Origin: Nematostella vectensis
Lineage: Eukaryota; Cnidaria; Anthozoa; Actiniaria; Edwardsiidae
Length of the DNA: 64,000 nucleotides
Assembly: GCF_932526225.1 (NCBI RefSeq)
Contig: NC_064044.1
Location: forward strand, 2,545,001 to 2,609,000
Reading direction: 5' to 3'
In this document: piece by piece, positions 45,090 through 56,013 of the stretch
Position numbering within the stretch: position 1 is the first letter of the stretch
Layout: each line of letters begins with the position of its first letter
The notes under the pieces: generated by a model
The model's input: only the letters and a program-made list of their open reading frames with translations
Told to the model about the DNA's origin: nothing
The model's database searches: none
Program-made: the position numbers and the translations under genes

Positions 45090-47940
45090 TATTAAACATG
45101 TGAAGAACTCGGTGTGCAATCATCTTGTGTAATTTTATGAAATGGTGCTACAAGGAAGAAAAGTTTATATTTTTGGTCAGTTTTTTTTAATTTATGAGTT
45201 TCCCTTAAATGGTTGTGCAATTTTTTTGGGTTCTTGAAACATCCTTTGAAAGGACATTTTCTTCCTTCTCCCGTTTTTTTTTTTTGGAATCATAATTTTT
45301 AATTGTCGCTTCAGGCCATTCATGCACGTTTCTCAAGTGTCGCGGTAAGTGGACTACTTCCGTCTCACAGCAGGGGCAGCATTTTTTCGGTCTTGGAGCC
45401 ATTACAACTGCGAAATTCCAAAAAAAGAAGGGTTAATTAGCATCATGTGGTTCTCGTTATCATGCATAATGGCATCTAACACAATGAATCTCAATGCCCC
45501 CCACCCCCCGAGATAACTATCGAGAAATGGGGGCTTTTGACGAAGTTTTTACATTTTATGTACTATTAAACATGTGAAGAACTCGGTGTGCAATCATCTT
45601 GTGTAATTTTATGAAATGGTGCTACAAGCAAGAAAAGTTTATATTTTTGGTCAGTTTTTTTTAATTTATGAGTTTCCCTTAAATGGTTGTGCAATTTTTT
45701 TGGGTTCTTGAAACATCCTTTGAAAGGACATTTTCTTCTTCCTTCTCCCGTTTTTTTTTTTGGAATCATAATTTTTAATTGTCGCTTCAGGCCATTCATG
45801 CACGTTTCTCAAGTGTCGCGGTAAGTGGACTACTTCCGTCTCACAGCAGGGGCAGCATTTTTTCGGTCTTGGAGCCATTACAACTGCGAAATTCCAAAAA
45901 AAGAAGGGTTAATTAGCATCATGTGGTTCTCGTTATCATGCATAATGGCATCTAACACAATGAATCTCAATGCCCCCCACCCCCCGAGATAACTATCGAG
46001 AAATGGGGGCTTTTGACGAAGTTTTTACATTTTATGTACTATTAAACATGTGAAGAACTCGGTGTGCAATCATCTTGTGTAATTTTATGAAATGGTGCTA
46101 CAAGCAAGAAAAGTTTATATTTTTGGTCAGTTTTTTTTAATTTATGAGTTTCCCTTAAATGGTTGTGCAATTTTTTTGGGTTCTTGAAACATCCTTTGAA
46201 AGGACATTTTCTTCTTCCTTCTCCCGTTTTTTTTTTTGGAATCATAATTTTTAATTGTCGCTTCAGGCCATTCATGCACGTTTCTCAAGTGTCGCGGTAA
46301 GTGGACTACTTCCGTCTCACAGCAGGGGCAGCATTTTTTCGGTCTTGGAGCCATTACAACTGCGAAATTCCAAAAAAAGAAGGGTTAATTAGCATCATGT
46401 GGTTCTCGTTATCATGCATAATGGCATCTAACACAATGAATCTCAATGCCCCCCACCCCCCGAGATAACTATCGAGAAATGGGGGCTTTTGACGAAGTTT
46501 TTACATTTTATGTACTATTAAACATGTGAAGAACTCGGTGTGCAATCATCTTGTGTAATTTTATGAAATGGTGCTACAAGCAAGAAAAGTTTATATTTTT
46601 GGTCAGTTTTTTTTAATTTATGAGTTTCCCTTAAATGGTTGTGCAATTTTTTTGGGTTCTTGAAACATCCTTTGAAAGGACATTTTCTTCTTCCTTCTCC
46701 CGTTTTTTTTTTTTTTTGGAATCATAATTTTTAATTGTCGCTTCAGGCCATTCATGCACGTTTCTCAAGTGTCGCGGCAAATGAACGACTTCGGCATCAC
46801 AGCAGGGGCAGCTTCTTTTTTGTCTTGGAGCCATAACAATTGCGGAATTACAAAAAAAGAAGGGTTCATTAGCAGTAGTGGTTCTCGTTATCATGCATAA
46901 TGGCATCTAACACAATGAATCTCAATGCCCCCCACCCCTCGAGATAACTATCGAGAAAGGGGGGCTTTTGACGAAGTTTTTACATTTTATGTACTATTAA
47001 ACATGTGAAGAACTCGGTGTGCAATCATCTTGTGTAATTTTATGAAATGGTGCTACAAGCAAGAAAAGTTTATTTTTTTTTATCTGTTTTTTTTTTAGTT
47101 TGTGTTTCTCTCAAATGGTTGTGAAGTTTTTTCGGATTTTTAAAACACCCTTTAAAGGGACATATTCTTCTGTTTTCTCCCGTATTTTTTTTGGAACCAT
47201 ATTTTTTAATTGCCCCCTCTGGCAATTCGTGAACATTTCTCATGTGTCGCGGCAAATGAACGACTTCGGCATCACAGCAGGGGCAGCTTCTTTTTTTGTC
47301 TTGGAGCCATTACAATTGCGGAATTACAAAAAAAGAAGGGTTCATTAGCAGTAGTGGTTCTCGTTATCATGCATAATGGCATCTAACACAATGAATCTCA
47401 ATGCCCCCCACCCCTCGAGATAACTATCGAGAAATGGGGGCTTTTGACGAAATTTTTACATTTTATGTACTATTAAACATGTGAAGAACTCGGTGTGCAA
47501 TCATCTTGTGTAATTTTATGAAATGGTGCTACAAGCAAGAAAAGTTTATATTTTTGATCTGTTTTTTTTTTTTTTAGTTTGTGTTTCTCTCAAATGGTTG
47601 TGAAGTTTTTTCGGATTTTTAAAACACCCTTTAAAGGGACATATTCTTCTGTTTTCTCCCGTTTTTTTGTTTAGAAACATAATTTTTAATTGTCGCTCCA
47701 GACCATTCATGCACGTTTCTCAAGTGTCGCGGTAAGTGGACTACTTCCGTCTCACAGCAGGGGCAGCATTTTTTCGGTCTTGGAGCCATTACAACTGCGG
47801 AATTACAAAAAAAGAAGGGTTCATTAGCATCATGTGGCTCTCGTTATCATGCATAATGGCATCTAACACAATGAATCTCAATGCTCCCCACCCCCCGAGA
47901 TAACTATCGAGAAATGGGGGCTTTTGACGAAGTTTTTACA
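45090..47940 (-). repeat. Right-end higher-order block II
   Basis: Units with ATGs at 45402, 45878 and 46354 are followed by divergent units 69-71 (46631-47880). They match block I at +3339 bp and block III at -3812 bp. Block II has one divergent unit fewer than block I. Confidence 0.8.
46631..47880 (-). pseudogene. Divergent (type B) zinc-finger units 69-71
   Basis: Copies of units 62-64, including the mosaic unit with the 15-T linker (46631-46906), the extra-T unit (47070-47310) and the core-start/type B unit near 47530-47790. All have broken frames. Confidence 0.7.
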
Positions 47941-47952
47941 TTTTATGTACTA

Positions 47953-48264
47953 TTAAACATGTGAAGAACTCGGTGTGCAATCATCTTGTGTAATTTTATG
48001 AAATGGTGCTACAAGCAAGAAAAGTTTATATTTTTGGTCAGTTTTTTTTAATTTATGAGTTTCCCTTAAATGGTTGTGCAATTTTTTTGGGTTCTTGAAA
48101 CATCCTTTGAAAGGACATTTTCTTCTTCCTTCTCCCGTTTTTTTTTTGGAATCATAATTTTTAATTGTCGCTTCAGGCCATTCATGCACGTTTCTCAAGT
48201 GTCGCGGTAAGTGGACTACTTCCGTCTCACAGCAGGGGCAGCATTTTTTCGGTCTTGGAGCCAT
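47953..48264 (-). CDS. Array unit 72: intact two-finger ORF
   Basis: 103 codons, core type, directly after a type B run. Confidence 0.6.
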   Translation of the reverse strand: MAPRPKKCCPCCETEVVHLPRHLRNVHEWPEATIKNYDSKKKTGEGRRKCPFKGCFKNPKKLHNHLRETHKLKKTDQKYKLFLLVAPFHKITQDDCTPSSSHV

Positions 48265-48427
48265 TACAACTGCGAAATTCCAAAAAAAGAAGGGTTAATT
48301 AGCATCATGTGGTTCTCGTTATCATGCATAATGGCATCTAACACAATGAATCTCAATGCCCCCCACCCCCCGAGATAACTATCGAGAAATGGGGGCTTTT
48401 GACGAAGTTTTTACATTTTATGTACTA

Positions 48428-48739
48428 TTAAACATGTGAAGAACTCGGTGTGCAATCATCTTGTGTAATTTTATGAAATGGTGCTACAAGCAAGAAAAGT
48501 TTATATTTTTGGTCAGTTTTTTTTAATTTATGAGTTTCCCTTAAATGGTTGTGCAATTTTTTTGGGTTCTTGAAACATCCTTTGAAATGACATTTTCTTC
48601 CTTCTCCCGTTTTTTTTTTTTTGGAATCATAATTTTTAATTGTCGCTTCAGGCCATTCATGCACGTTTCTCAAGTGTCGCGGTAAGTGGACTACTTCCGT
48701 CTCACAGCAGGGGCAGCATTTTTTCGGTCTTGGAGCCAT
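48428..48739 (-). CDS. Array unit 73: two-finger ORF with compensated linker
   Basis: 103 codons. Shares the rare linker and KCHFKGC changes of unit 58, so both come from one duplication. The tail reads LFLLVA here and LFFLVA in unit 58. Confidence 0.6.
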   Translation of the reverse strand: MAPRPKKCCPCCETEVVHLPRHLRNVHEWPEATIKNYDSKKKKTGEGRKCHFKGCFKNPKKLHNHLRETHKLKKTDQKYKLFLLVAPFHKITQDDCTPSSSHV

Positions 48740-48839
48740 TACAACTGCGAAATTCCAAAAAAAGAAGGGTTAATTAGCATCATGTGGTTCTCGTTATCAT
48801 GCATAATGGCATCTAACACAATGAATCTCAATGCCCCCC

Positions 48840-51800
48840 ACCCCCCCGAGATAACTATCGAGAAATGGGGGCTTTTGACGAAGTTTTTACATTTTATGTA
48901 CTATTAAACATGTGAAGAACTCGGTGTGCAATCATCTTGTGTAATTTTATGAAATGGTGCTACAAGGAAGAAAAGTTTATATTTTTGGTCAGTTTTTTTT
49001 AATTTATGAGTTTCCCTTAAATGGTTGTGCAATTTTTTTGGGTTCTTGAAACATCCTTTGAAAGGACATTTTCTTCCTTCTCCCGTTTTTTTTTTTTGGA
49101 ATCATAATTTTTAATTGTCGCTTCAGGCCATTCATGCACGTTTCTCAAGTGTCGCGGTAAGTGGACTACTTCCGTCTCACAGCAGGGGCAGCATTTTTTC
49201 GGTCTTGGAGCCATTACAACTGCGAAATTCCAAAAAAAGAAGGGTTAATTAGCATCATGTGGTTCTCGTTATCATGCATAATGGCATCTAACACAATGAA
49301 TCTCAATGCCCCCCACCCCCCGAGATAACTATCGAGAAATGGGGGCTTTTGACGAAGTTTTTACATTTTATGTACTATTAAACATGTGAAGAACTCGGTG
49401 TGCAATCATCTTGTGTAATTTTATGAAATGGTGCTACAAGCAAGAAAAGTTTATATTTTTGGTCAGTTTTTTTTAATTTATGAGTTTCCCTTAAATGGTT
49501 GTGCAATTTTTTTGGGTTCTTGAAACATCCTTTGAAAGGACATTTTCTTCTTCCTTCTCCCGTTTTTTTTTTTGGAATCATAATTTTTAATTGTCGCTTC
49601 AGGCCATTCATGCACGTTTCTCAAGTGTCGCGGTAAGTGGACTACTTCCGTCTCACAGCAGGGGCAGCATTTTTTCGGTCTTGGAGCCATTACAACTGCG
49701 AAATTCCAAAAAAAGAAGGGTTAATTAGCATCATGTGGTTCTCGTTATCATGCATAATGGCATCTAACACAATGAATCTCAATGCCCCCCACCCCCCGAG
49801 ATAACTATCGAGAAATGGGGGCTTTTGACGAAGTTTTTACATTTTATGTACTATTAAACATGTGAAGAACTCGGTGTGCAATCATCTTGTGTAATTTTAT
49901 GAAATGGTGCTACAAGCAAGAAAAGTTTATATTTTTGGTCAGTTTTTTTTAATTTATGAGTTTCCCTTAAATGGTTGTGCAATTTTTTTGGGTTCTTGAA
50001 ACATCCTTTGAAAGGACATTTTCTTCTTCCTTCTCCCGTTTTTTTTTTTGGAATCATAATTTTTAATTGTCGCTTCAGGCCATTCATGCACGTTTCTCAA
50101 GTGTCGCGGTAAGTGGACTACTTCCGTCTCACAGCAGGGGCAGCATTTTTTCGGTCTTGGAGCCATTACAACTGCGAAATTCCAAAAAAAGAAGGGTTAA
50201 TTAGCATCATGTGGTTCTCGTTATCATGCATAATGGCATCTAACACAATGAATCTCAATGCCCCCCACCCCCCGAGATAACTATCGAGAAATGGGGGCTT
50301 TTGACGAAGTTTTTACATTTTATGTACTATTAAACATGTGAAGAACTCGGTGTGCAATCATCTTGTGTAATTTTATGAAATGGTGCTACAAGCAAGAAAA
50401 GTTTATATTTTTGGTCAGTTTTTTTTAATTTATGAGTTTCCCTTAAATGGTTGTGCAATTTTTTTGGGTTCTTGAAACATCCTTTGAAAGGACATTTTCT
50501 TCTTCCTTCTCCCGTTTTTTTTTTTTTTTGGAATCATAATTTTTAATTGTCGCTTCAGGCCATTCATGCACGTTTCTCAAGTGTCGCGGCAAATGAACGA
50601 CTTCGGCATCACAGCAGGGGCAGCTTCTTTTTTGTCTTGGAGCCATAACAATTGCGGAATTACAAAAAAAGAAGGGTTCATTAGCAGTAGTGGTTCTCGT
50701 TATCATGCATAATGGCATCTAACACAATGAATCTCAATGCCCCCCACCCCTCGAGATAACTATCGAGAAAGGGGGGCTTTTGACGAAGTTTTTACATTTT
50801 ATGTACTATTAAACATGTGAAGAACTCGGTGTGCAATCATCTTGTGTAATTTTATGAAATGGTGCTACAAGCAAGAAAAGTTTATTTTTTTTTATCTGTT
50901 TTTTTTTTAGTTTGTGTTTCTCTCAAATGGTTGTGAAGTTTTTTCGGATTTTTAAAACACCCTTTAAAGGGACATATTCTTCTGTTTTCTCCCGTATTTT
51001 TTTTGGAACCATATTTTTTAATTGCCCCCTCTGGCAATTCGTGAACATTTCTCATGTGTCGCGGCAAATGAACGACTTCGGCATCACAGCAGGGGCAGCT
51101 TCTTTTTTTGTCTTGGAGCCATTACAATTGCGGAATTACAAAAAAAGAAGGGTTCATTAGCAGTAGTGGTTCTCGTTATCATGCATAATGGCATCTAACA
51201 CAATGAATCTCAATGCCCCCCACCCCTCGAGATAACTATCGAGAAATGGGGGCTTTTGACGAAATTTTTACATTTTATGTACTATTAAACATGTGAAGAA
51301 CTCGGTGTGCAATCATCTTGTGTAATTTTATGAAATGGTGCTACAAGCAAGAAAAGTTTATATTTTTGATCTGTTTTTTTTTTTTTAGTTTGTGTTTCTC
51401 TCAAATGGTTGTGAAGTTTTTTCGGATTTTTAAAACACCCTTTAAAGGGACATATTCTTCTGTTTTCTCCCGTTTTTTTGTTTAGAAACATAATTTTTAA
51501 TTGTCGCTCCAGACCATTCATGCACGTTTCTCAAGTGTCGCGGTAAGTGGACTACTTCCGTCTCACAGCAGGGGCAGCATTTTTTCGGTCTTGGAGCCAT
51601 TACAACTGCGGAATTACAAAAAAAGAAGGGTTCATTAGCATCATGTGGCTCTCGTTATCATGCATAATGGCATCTAACACAATGAATCTCAATGCCCCCC
51701 ACCCCTCGAGATAACTATCGAGAAATGGGGGCTTTTGACGAAGTTTTTACATTTTATGTACTATTAAACATGTGAAGAACTCGGTGTGCAATCATCTTGT

Positions 51801-52183
51801 GTAATTTTATGAAATGGTGCTACAAGCAAGAAAAGTTTATATTTTTTTATCTGTTTTTTTTTTAGTTTATGTGTTTCTCTCAAATGGTTGTGAAGTTTTT
51901 TCGGATTTTTAAAACACCCTTTAAAGGGACATATTCTTCTGTTTTCTCCAGTATTGTTTTTTTGGAACCATATTTTTTAATTGCCCCCTCTTGCAATTCG
52001 TGAACATTTCTCATGTGTCGCGGCAAATGAACGACTTCGGCATCACAGCAGGGGCAGCTTCTTTTTTGTCTTGGAGCCATTACAATTGCGGAATTACAAA
52101 AAAAGAAGGGTTCATTAGCAGTAGTGGTTCTCGTTATCATGCATAATGGCATCTAACACAATGAATCTCAATGCCCCCCACCA
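48840..52183 (-). repeat. Right-end higher-order block III and array terminus
   Basis: Units with ATGs at 49214, 49690 and 50166, then type B units to 52183, repeat block I at +7151 bp. The array stops inside a spacer at ATGCCCCCCACC (52172-52183), where a GGT/GAT microsatellite begins. Confidence 0.8.
50443..52152 (-). pseudogene. Divergent (type B) zinc-finger units 77-80
   Basis: Unit 77 is the mosaic, unit 78 the extra-T form and unit 79 the core-start form. The terminal unit 80 is type B throughout, with CCDAEVVH, RNVHELQEG and further changes (Pro-to-Gln, a shifted frame after the linker). Unit 80 is the most altered of the type B units, as expected at an array edge. Confidence 0.7.
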
Positions 52184-52230
52184 TAATAGTGATGGTGGTG
52201 GTGATGATGATGGTGAGAGCTGATTCTGAT
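52184..52230. repeat. (GGT/GAT)n microsatellite at the right array edge
   Basis: Short imperfect triplet run, the reverse complement type of the run at the left array edge. Confidence 0.8.
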
Positions 52231-52276
52231 TGACTGTGCTGACTGACATTGATGATAATTCCTTTTTCCTTTTCAG

Positions 52277-52487
52277 CAAAATCAGAATCGAATTGAAGAA
52301 CTTGCTGCATGTAAATCTGAACTGGAGAAAGCGAAGAAGGAGATCGAGAAGGCCTGGGCATTATACGACAAAGAGAAAGATCGCCTGGAGAAAATCAACT
52401 GGCAAATGACATGTGAAGTGCTGATATATAGTTATTCAGTTGCTTGAAGTGCTAAAGTGGTCCAGACCAATTTGCAGGCTCACCTCA
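52277..52487 (+). CDS. Candidate coiled-coil exon, with one in-frame stop
   Basis: An excellent acceptor (CCTTTTTCCTTTTCAG) ends at 52276, and a GTAAGT donor starts at 52488. In phase 0 the exon encodes a heptad-rich helix (QNQNRIEELAACKSELEKA, KKEIEKAWALYDKEKDRLEK). After an in-frame TGA at 52445-52447 the same frame continues as SAKVVQTNLQAHL to the donor. That frame joins perfectly to the exon at 53018. The TGA may mark an unseen tiny intron, a mutation, a real end or a base error. The direct repeat TGAAGTGCT (52413 and 52445 regions) brackets the suspicious segment. The protein family is not recognised. Confidence 0.5.
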
Positions 52488-52513
52488 GTAAGTAAGATTT
52501 CAATTAAGTTGGC

Positions 52514-52946
52514 TTGATTGGGGTAAGGGTGTGTTAGTATAGATCACAGACCGTCAGACAAGGGGTAAGGGTGTTAGTATAGATCACAGACCGTCAGACA
52601 AGTGATAAGGGTGTGTTTGTATTGATCACAGATCGTCCGACAAGGGGTTAGGGTGTGTTGCTATAGATCACAGTCCGTCAGACAAGGGTTAAGGGTGTGT
52701 TAATATTGATCACAGACCGTCAGACAAGGGGGTAAGGGTTTGTTAGTATTGATCACAGATCGTCAGACAAGGGGTAAGGGTGTGTTAGTATAGATCACAG
52801 ATCGTCAGGCAAGGGGGTAAGGGTGTGTTAGTATAGATCACAGACCGTCAGACAAGGGGTAAAAGTGTGTTAATATTGATCACAGACCGTCAGACAAGGG
52901 GGTAAGGGTTTGTTAGTATTGATCACAGATCGTCAGACAAGGGGTA
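52514..52946. repeat. ~42-bp minisatellite, about 10 copies, intronic
   Basis: Units of GGGGTAAGGGTGTGTTAGTA followed by TAGATCACAG and CCGTCAGACAA, with 40-43 bp spacing. It lies between the donor at 52488 and the acceptor ending at 53017. It repeats TAAGGGTGTG, weakly telomere-like only by chance. Confidence 0.88.
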
Positions 52947-53017
52947 TCATTGTTTTCTGTAAAACGCGCTGATTTAGTGAACGTTTTGTTTTATTTATTT
53001 AACTATTTATTTAACAG

Positions 53018-53196
53018 AGACAAGCAACAGACTTCAATGTGTAACTCAGGAGTCCAGTTCACCAACAATCAAGTCCAAATCCGCACAGGAGCTTGAGACG
53101 GAAAACCGGCGCGCGCATTCCATTTGGCTATCTCTTTCCAAGAACAAAGGCTTGATGGAAAAGGAGTCCCCACGAGCAATTCCAAGACCAATGTGA
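53018..53196 (+). CDS. Probable terminal coding exon of the coiled-coil gene
   Basis: A strong acceptor (TTTATTTAACAG after a long T-rich tract) precedes an open frame with two leading bases: TSNRLQCVTQESSSPTIKSK, then AQELETENRRAHSIWLSL, then a Lys/Pro-rich end (PRAIPRPM) and TGA at 53194. The entry phase fits the exit of the preceding exon at 52487. An AATAAA 143 bp after the stop supports this as the last exon. No known domain was recognised. Confidence 0.5.
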
Positions 53197-53338
53197 ACAA
53201 CAATAGATCTCTGTGGACCCAACTGACACAATTTCTAGACCAATGCAAACAGCAATAAGCGGTCCCTGTCAATATAACAGTTTTATTGTATTTTGACCAC
53301 GAAACAGAAGTTGGCATCAGAAGTCTTGTTTTGAAAGA

Positions 53339-53344
53339 AATAAA
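53339..53344 (+). terminator. Poly(A) signal AATAAA
   Basis: A canonical AATAAA, placed as expected for the 3' UTR of the exon at 53018-53196. Confidence 0.5.
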
Positions 53345-53805
53345 GTTATGATTCCTGGAAGAAACAGTATGCAAGAAAAACAAAGAAACAATTTTTCAAA
53401 GCATATTGACAAACATCTATTTCAAATAAGGTTGTACTCGAAGAATCCTTGTATCGTAAATAAATCGAATCCCGGTCTCTGAAAACCACTTGATTTTTAT
53501 TCACGCATGCATACACGAGTTCTACAAGTTTTTTTTGTTTTTTACTTGGTTTTGTTTTTATTAAACTTTATTCGCTTATTTATTTGATACCCATGAAGTA
53601 CCGCGGGCAACGACAGATGGATTTCCCATATGGAACCTTATTCGTAATAGGTGCAAACAGCACATATATTGTTTTTAATAAATAACCCTATCAATCAGTC
53701 TCGCCTTTTTGTTGTATGTGTGTGCGCTAACTCGGATCCCTCATATTGTCTGACAATCCGCTGGCCATGGGTATTGCAGGTCAGGAGAATGACCCCTCCG
53801 CCCCA
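53345..53805. other. No supported gene
   Basis: Intergenic or 3' flanking sequence. Nothing recognisable before the 42-bp minisatellite. Confidence 0.4.
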
Positions 53806-54882
53806 AAACCACATCGCGCGTGACCAAGTCGCTTATCTTTGCGCTTGGTACCACATCGTGCGGGACCAACTCGCTCATCTTTGCTCTTGCTACCATCACA
53901 TCGCGCGTGACCAACTCGCTTTGCGCTTGGTACCACATAGCGCGTGAGCAACTCGCTTACTTTGCGTTTGGTACCACACCGCGCTTGACCAACTCTATTA
54001 TCTTTGCGCTTGCTATCACATCGCGCGTGACTAGCTCGCTTTTCTTTGCGCTTTTTTACCACATCGCGCGGAACCAACTCGCTTAACTTTGCGCTTGTTA
54101 CCACATCGCGCGTGACCAACTCGCTTACATTGCGCTTGGTACCACATCGCGCTTGACCAACTCTATTATCTTTGCGCTTGCTATCACATCGCGCGTGACC
54201 AACTCGTTTTTTTTTGCGCTTGGTACCACATCGCGCGGAACCAACTCGCTTATCTTTGCGCTTGCTACCACATCGCGCTTGACCAACTCTATTATCTTTG
54301 CGCTTGCTATCACATCGCGCGTGACCAACTCGCTTTTCTTTGCGCTTGGTACCACATCGCGCGGAACCAGCTCGCTTATCTTTGCGCTTGCTACCACATC
54401 GCGCGTGACCAACTCGCTTATCTTTGCGCTTGGTACCACATCGCGCGTGACCAACCCGCTTATCTTTGCGCTTGCTACCATATCGCGCGTGACCAACCCG
54501 CTTATCTTTGCGCTTGGTACCACATCGCGCGTGACCAAGTCGCTCATCTTTGCTTTTGCTACCATCACATCGCGCGTGACCAAGTCTCTCATCTTTGCTT
54601 TTGCTACCATCACATCGCGCGTGACCAATTCGCTTATCTTTGCGCTTGGTACCACATCGTGCGGGACCAACTCGCTTATCTTTGCCCTTGGTACCACATC
54701 GCGCGTGACCAACTCGCTTATCTTTGCGCTTGCTACCACATCGCGCGTGACCAACTCACTTATCTTTGCGCTTGATACCACATCGCGCGTGACCAACTCG
54801 CTTAACTTTGCGCTTGCTACCACATCGCGCTTGACCAAATCACTTATGGTTGAGCTTGCTACCACATCGCGCCTGACCAACT
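53806..54882. repeat. 42-bp minisatellite, left block (~25 copies)
   Basis: Units of CGCTTATCTTTGCGCTTGGT, then ACCACATCGCGC and GTGACCAACT. Common variants are GCTTGCTACC, CGCTTTTCTT, GTGCGGGACC and a 45-bp form with ACCATCACATC. The unit is 14 codons long and lacks stops in several frames, so long frames appear on both strands (SELVTRDVVPSAKI on minus, TNSLIFALGTTSRV on plus). They are consequences of the repeat. The block continues after the Gypsy insertion at 59555. Confidence 0.92.
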
Positions 54883-55083
54883 TGTAATGATTTTGCGGTC
54901 TTTATTTAATCAATTTATCGAGTATAATTGTCAGGATGAAGCATTGTGTGTTGAAGCGAGCGCATGTAGTTGAGAGAAAGAGGATTAAGTTTCAGATTAC
55001 AATAATATTGCATGATTAATCTCTAACGATTGATTTAGTTCTATATTACTAGTGTGAGCGAAGCGTTGCATAATATCATGACA
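54883..55083 (-). repeat. 3' LTR of the Gypsy element
   Basis: 201 bp. In element orientation it begins TGTCATGATA and ends TCATTACA. It matches the other LTR except at three sites, around ATTGTCAGG, TTGCATGAT and GCATAATATC. Confidence 0.95.
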
Positions 55084-55094
55084 TCCCCCTTTCC
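55084..55094 (-). other. Polypurine tract
   Basis: GGAAAGGGGGA on the minus strand, directly inside the 3' LTR. This is the expected plus-strand primer site. Confidence 0.8.
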
Positions 55095-55326
55095 GTGATT
55101 AATGATGCAATCAAAGCTTTAACAGTAACTATAAAAGATGTTCTGAATGTTCCAATATGCAAACCGTTCCATATAAGTTCTATTCCAATCGGAATAATAA
55201 TGTCATCTAAACAAATCTGTCAGGTGGTTTGACGATCCTTCCACTGCGTGTAACCGTTGCTCCTGGAGGCTTGTTACAGGGTGGGTTATCAGCAGTTATC
55301 TTTGGTTCTTGGGGAGCAGGTTGTGA

Positions 55327-55992
55327 CTAGTTCGCGTCAGCGTTGCTGTTAGGTGTTGCTGGTGGGACACTTCTGAGGTGTAGTCTGTTGCGCCTAAGTT
55401 CTCCTCCTGTAGCTGTTGTTAGTCGGTAGGATCTTGGCACGTCCTGGAGCTTCTCCGTAATGACTGCTGGCTTCCATTGCATCGTCTTGTGATCTAGAAC
55501 GGTCACAGGCTGTCTTGTGTGGAGTCGCGGTAGTGGTTTCGTGTGGCGGTCGTAATAGTGTTTCTGAACTTCCTGTCGATATTTCAGTCGTTCAATAGTG
55601 TCGTCACTGTCGCTTGGTCGTGGTATGTTGCGTGGTAGATTGTCCTGTAGTTTCCTGCCCAATAGGAGCTCAGCAGATGATGGTAACATACTATCGATTG
55701 GAGTTGCGCGAAGGCAAAGGAGTGCGATGTTCAGGTCTGCGTTGGTTTCTCGCGCTTTTATGAGAGCGTTCTCGACAAGTTTGACTTGGCTCTCGATGAA
55801 TCCGTTACTTCGTGAGTGCTTCGGCGAGCTTGGTAAGTGTTGGAATCCGTATTCCTTTGCGAAGTCGTCGAATTCTTCACTTGTGTATTGTGATCCGCTG
55901 TCGGATCTGACTACAGCAGGAATTCCGTGTTCGGCAAACACTTGTTTCATGGCGTCGATCACAGATTTACTCTTGCAGTTGACCTGGGACAT
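55327..55992 (-). pseudogene. Gypsy integrase, catalytic core C-terminal part and GPY/F-like tail
   Basis: 221 codons. VVRSDSGSQYTSEEF carries the second catalytic Asp and HSRSNGFIESQVK carries the Glu of the D,D,E triad. The end (LTTATGGELRRNRLHLR) resembles the GPY/F module, and no chromodomain follows. The first Asp lies in the preceding segment, separated by a TAA stop. Confidence 0.88.
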
Positions 55993-56013
55993 CTTCCTTA
56001 CGAATGGGTATTT

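Larger units (their letters stand above)
14083..52183 (-). repeat. Tandem array of ~80 copies of a 476-bp two-zinc-finger unit
   Basis: Each unit holds, on the minus strand, a 312-bp ORF (when intact) plus a ~164-bp spacer. The ATG positions are evenly spaced (14465, 14942, 15418, 15893, 16369 and so on to ~52080). Neighbouring core units are almost identical. The 103-residue product has finger 1 as C9-x2-C12-x9-H22-x4-H27 and finger 2 as C50-x4-C55-x9-H65-x4-H70, joined by a basic linker with Lys40-42, and ends SSSHV before TAA-TAG. Spacer features on the coding strand are GGGGGGTGGGGGGC, TTATGCATGATAA, CTAATTAAC and a pyrimidine tract ending in TTTCGCAG five bases before the ATG. No transposase, RT or inverted ends were seen, so copy number probably rose by unequal exchange or rolling-circle-type amplification (inference). 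A nucleic-acid-binding role follows only from the finger pattern. Confidence 0.93.

Noticed and set aside
14083-52183. CRISPR-like array
   Set aside because: The 476-bp units are contiguous and nearly identical, without short repeats alternating with unique spacers, and the context is eukaryotic.
14083-52183. Spliced-leader or snRNA gene array (AATTTTTTTGG resembles an Sm site)
   Set aside because: The T tract is longer than an Sm site, it lies on the strand opposite to the ORF within coding sequence of finger 2, and no flanking stem-loops or donor fit an snRNA.
52514-52946. Interstitial telomeric repeat
   Set aside because: TAAGGGTGTG recurs only once per ~42-bp unit and is not a TTAGGG tandem.
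54125-54880. 251-codon minus-strand and 244-codon plus-strand proteins with 14-residue repeats
   Set aside because: Both arise because the 42-bp minisatellite unit is a multiple of three and lacks stops; open frames exist on both strands at once.
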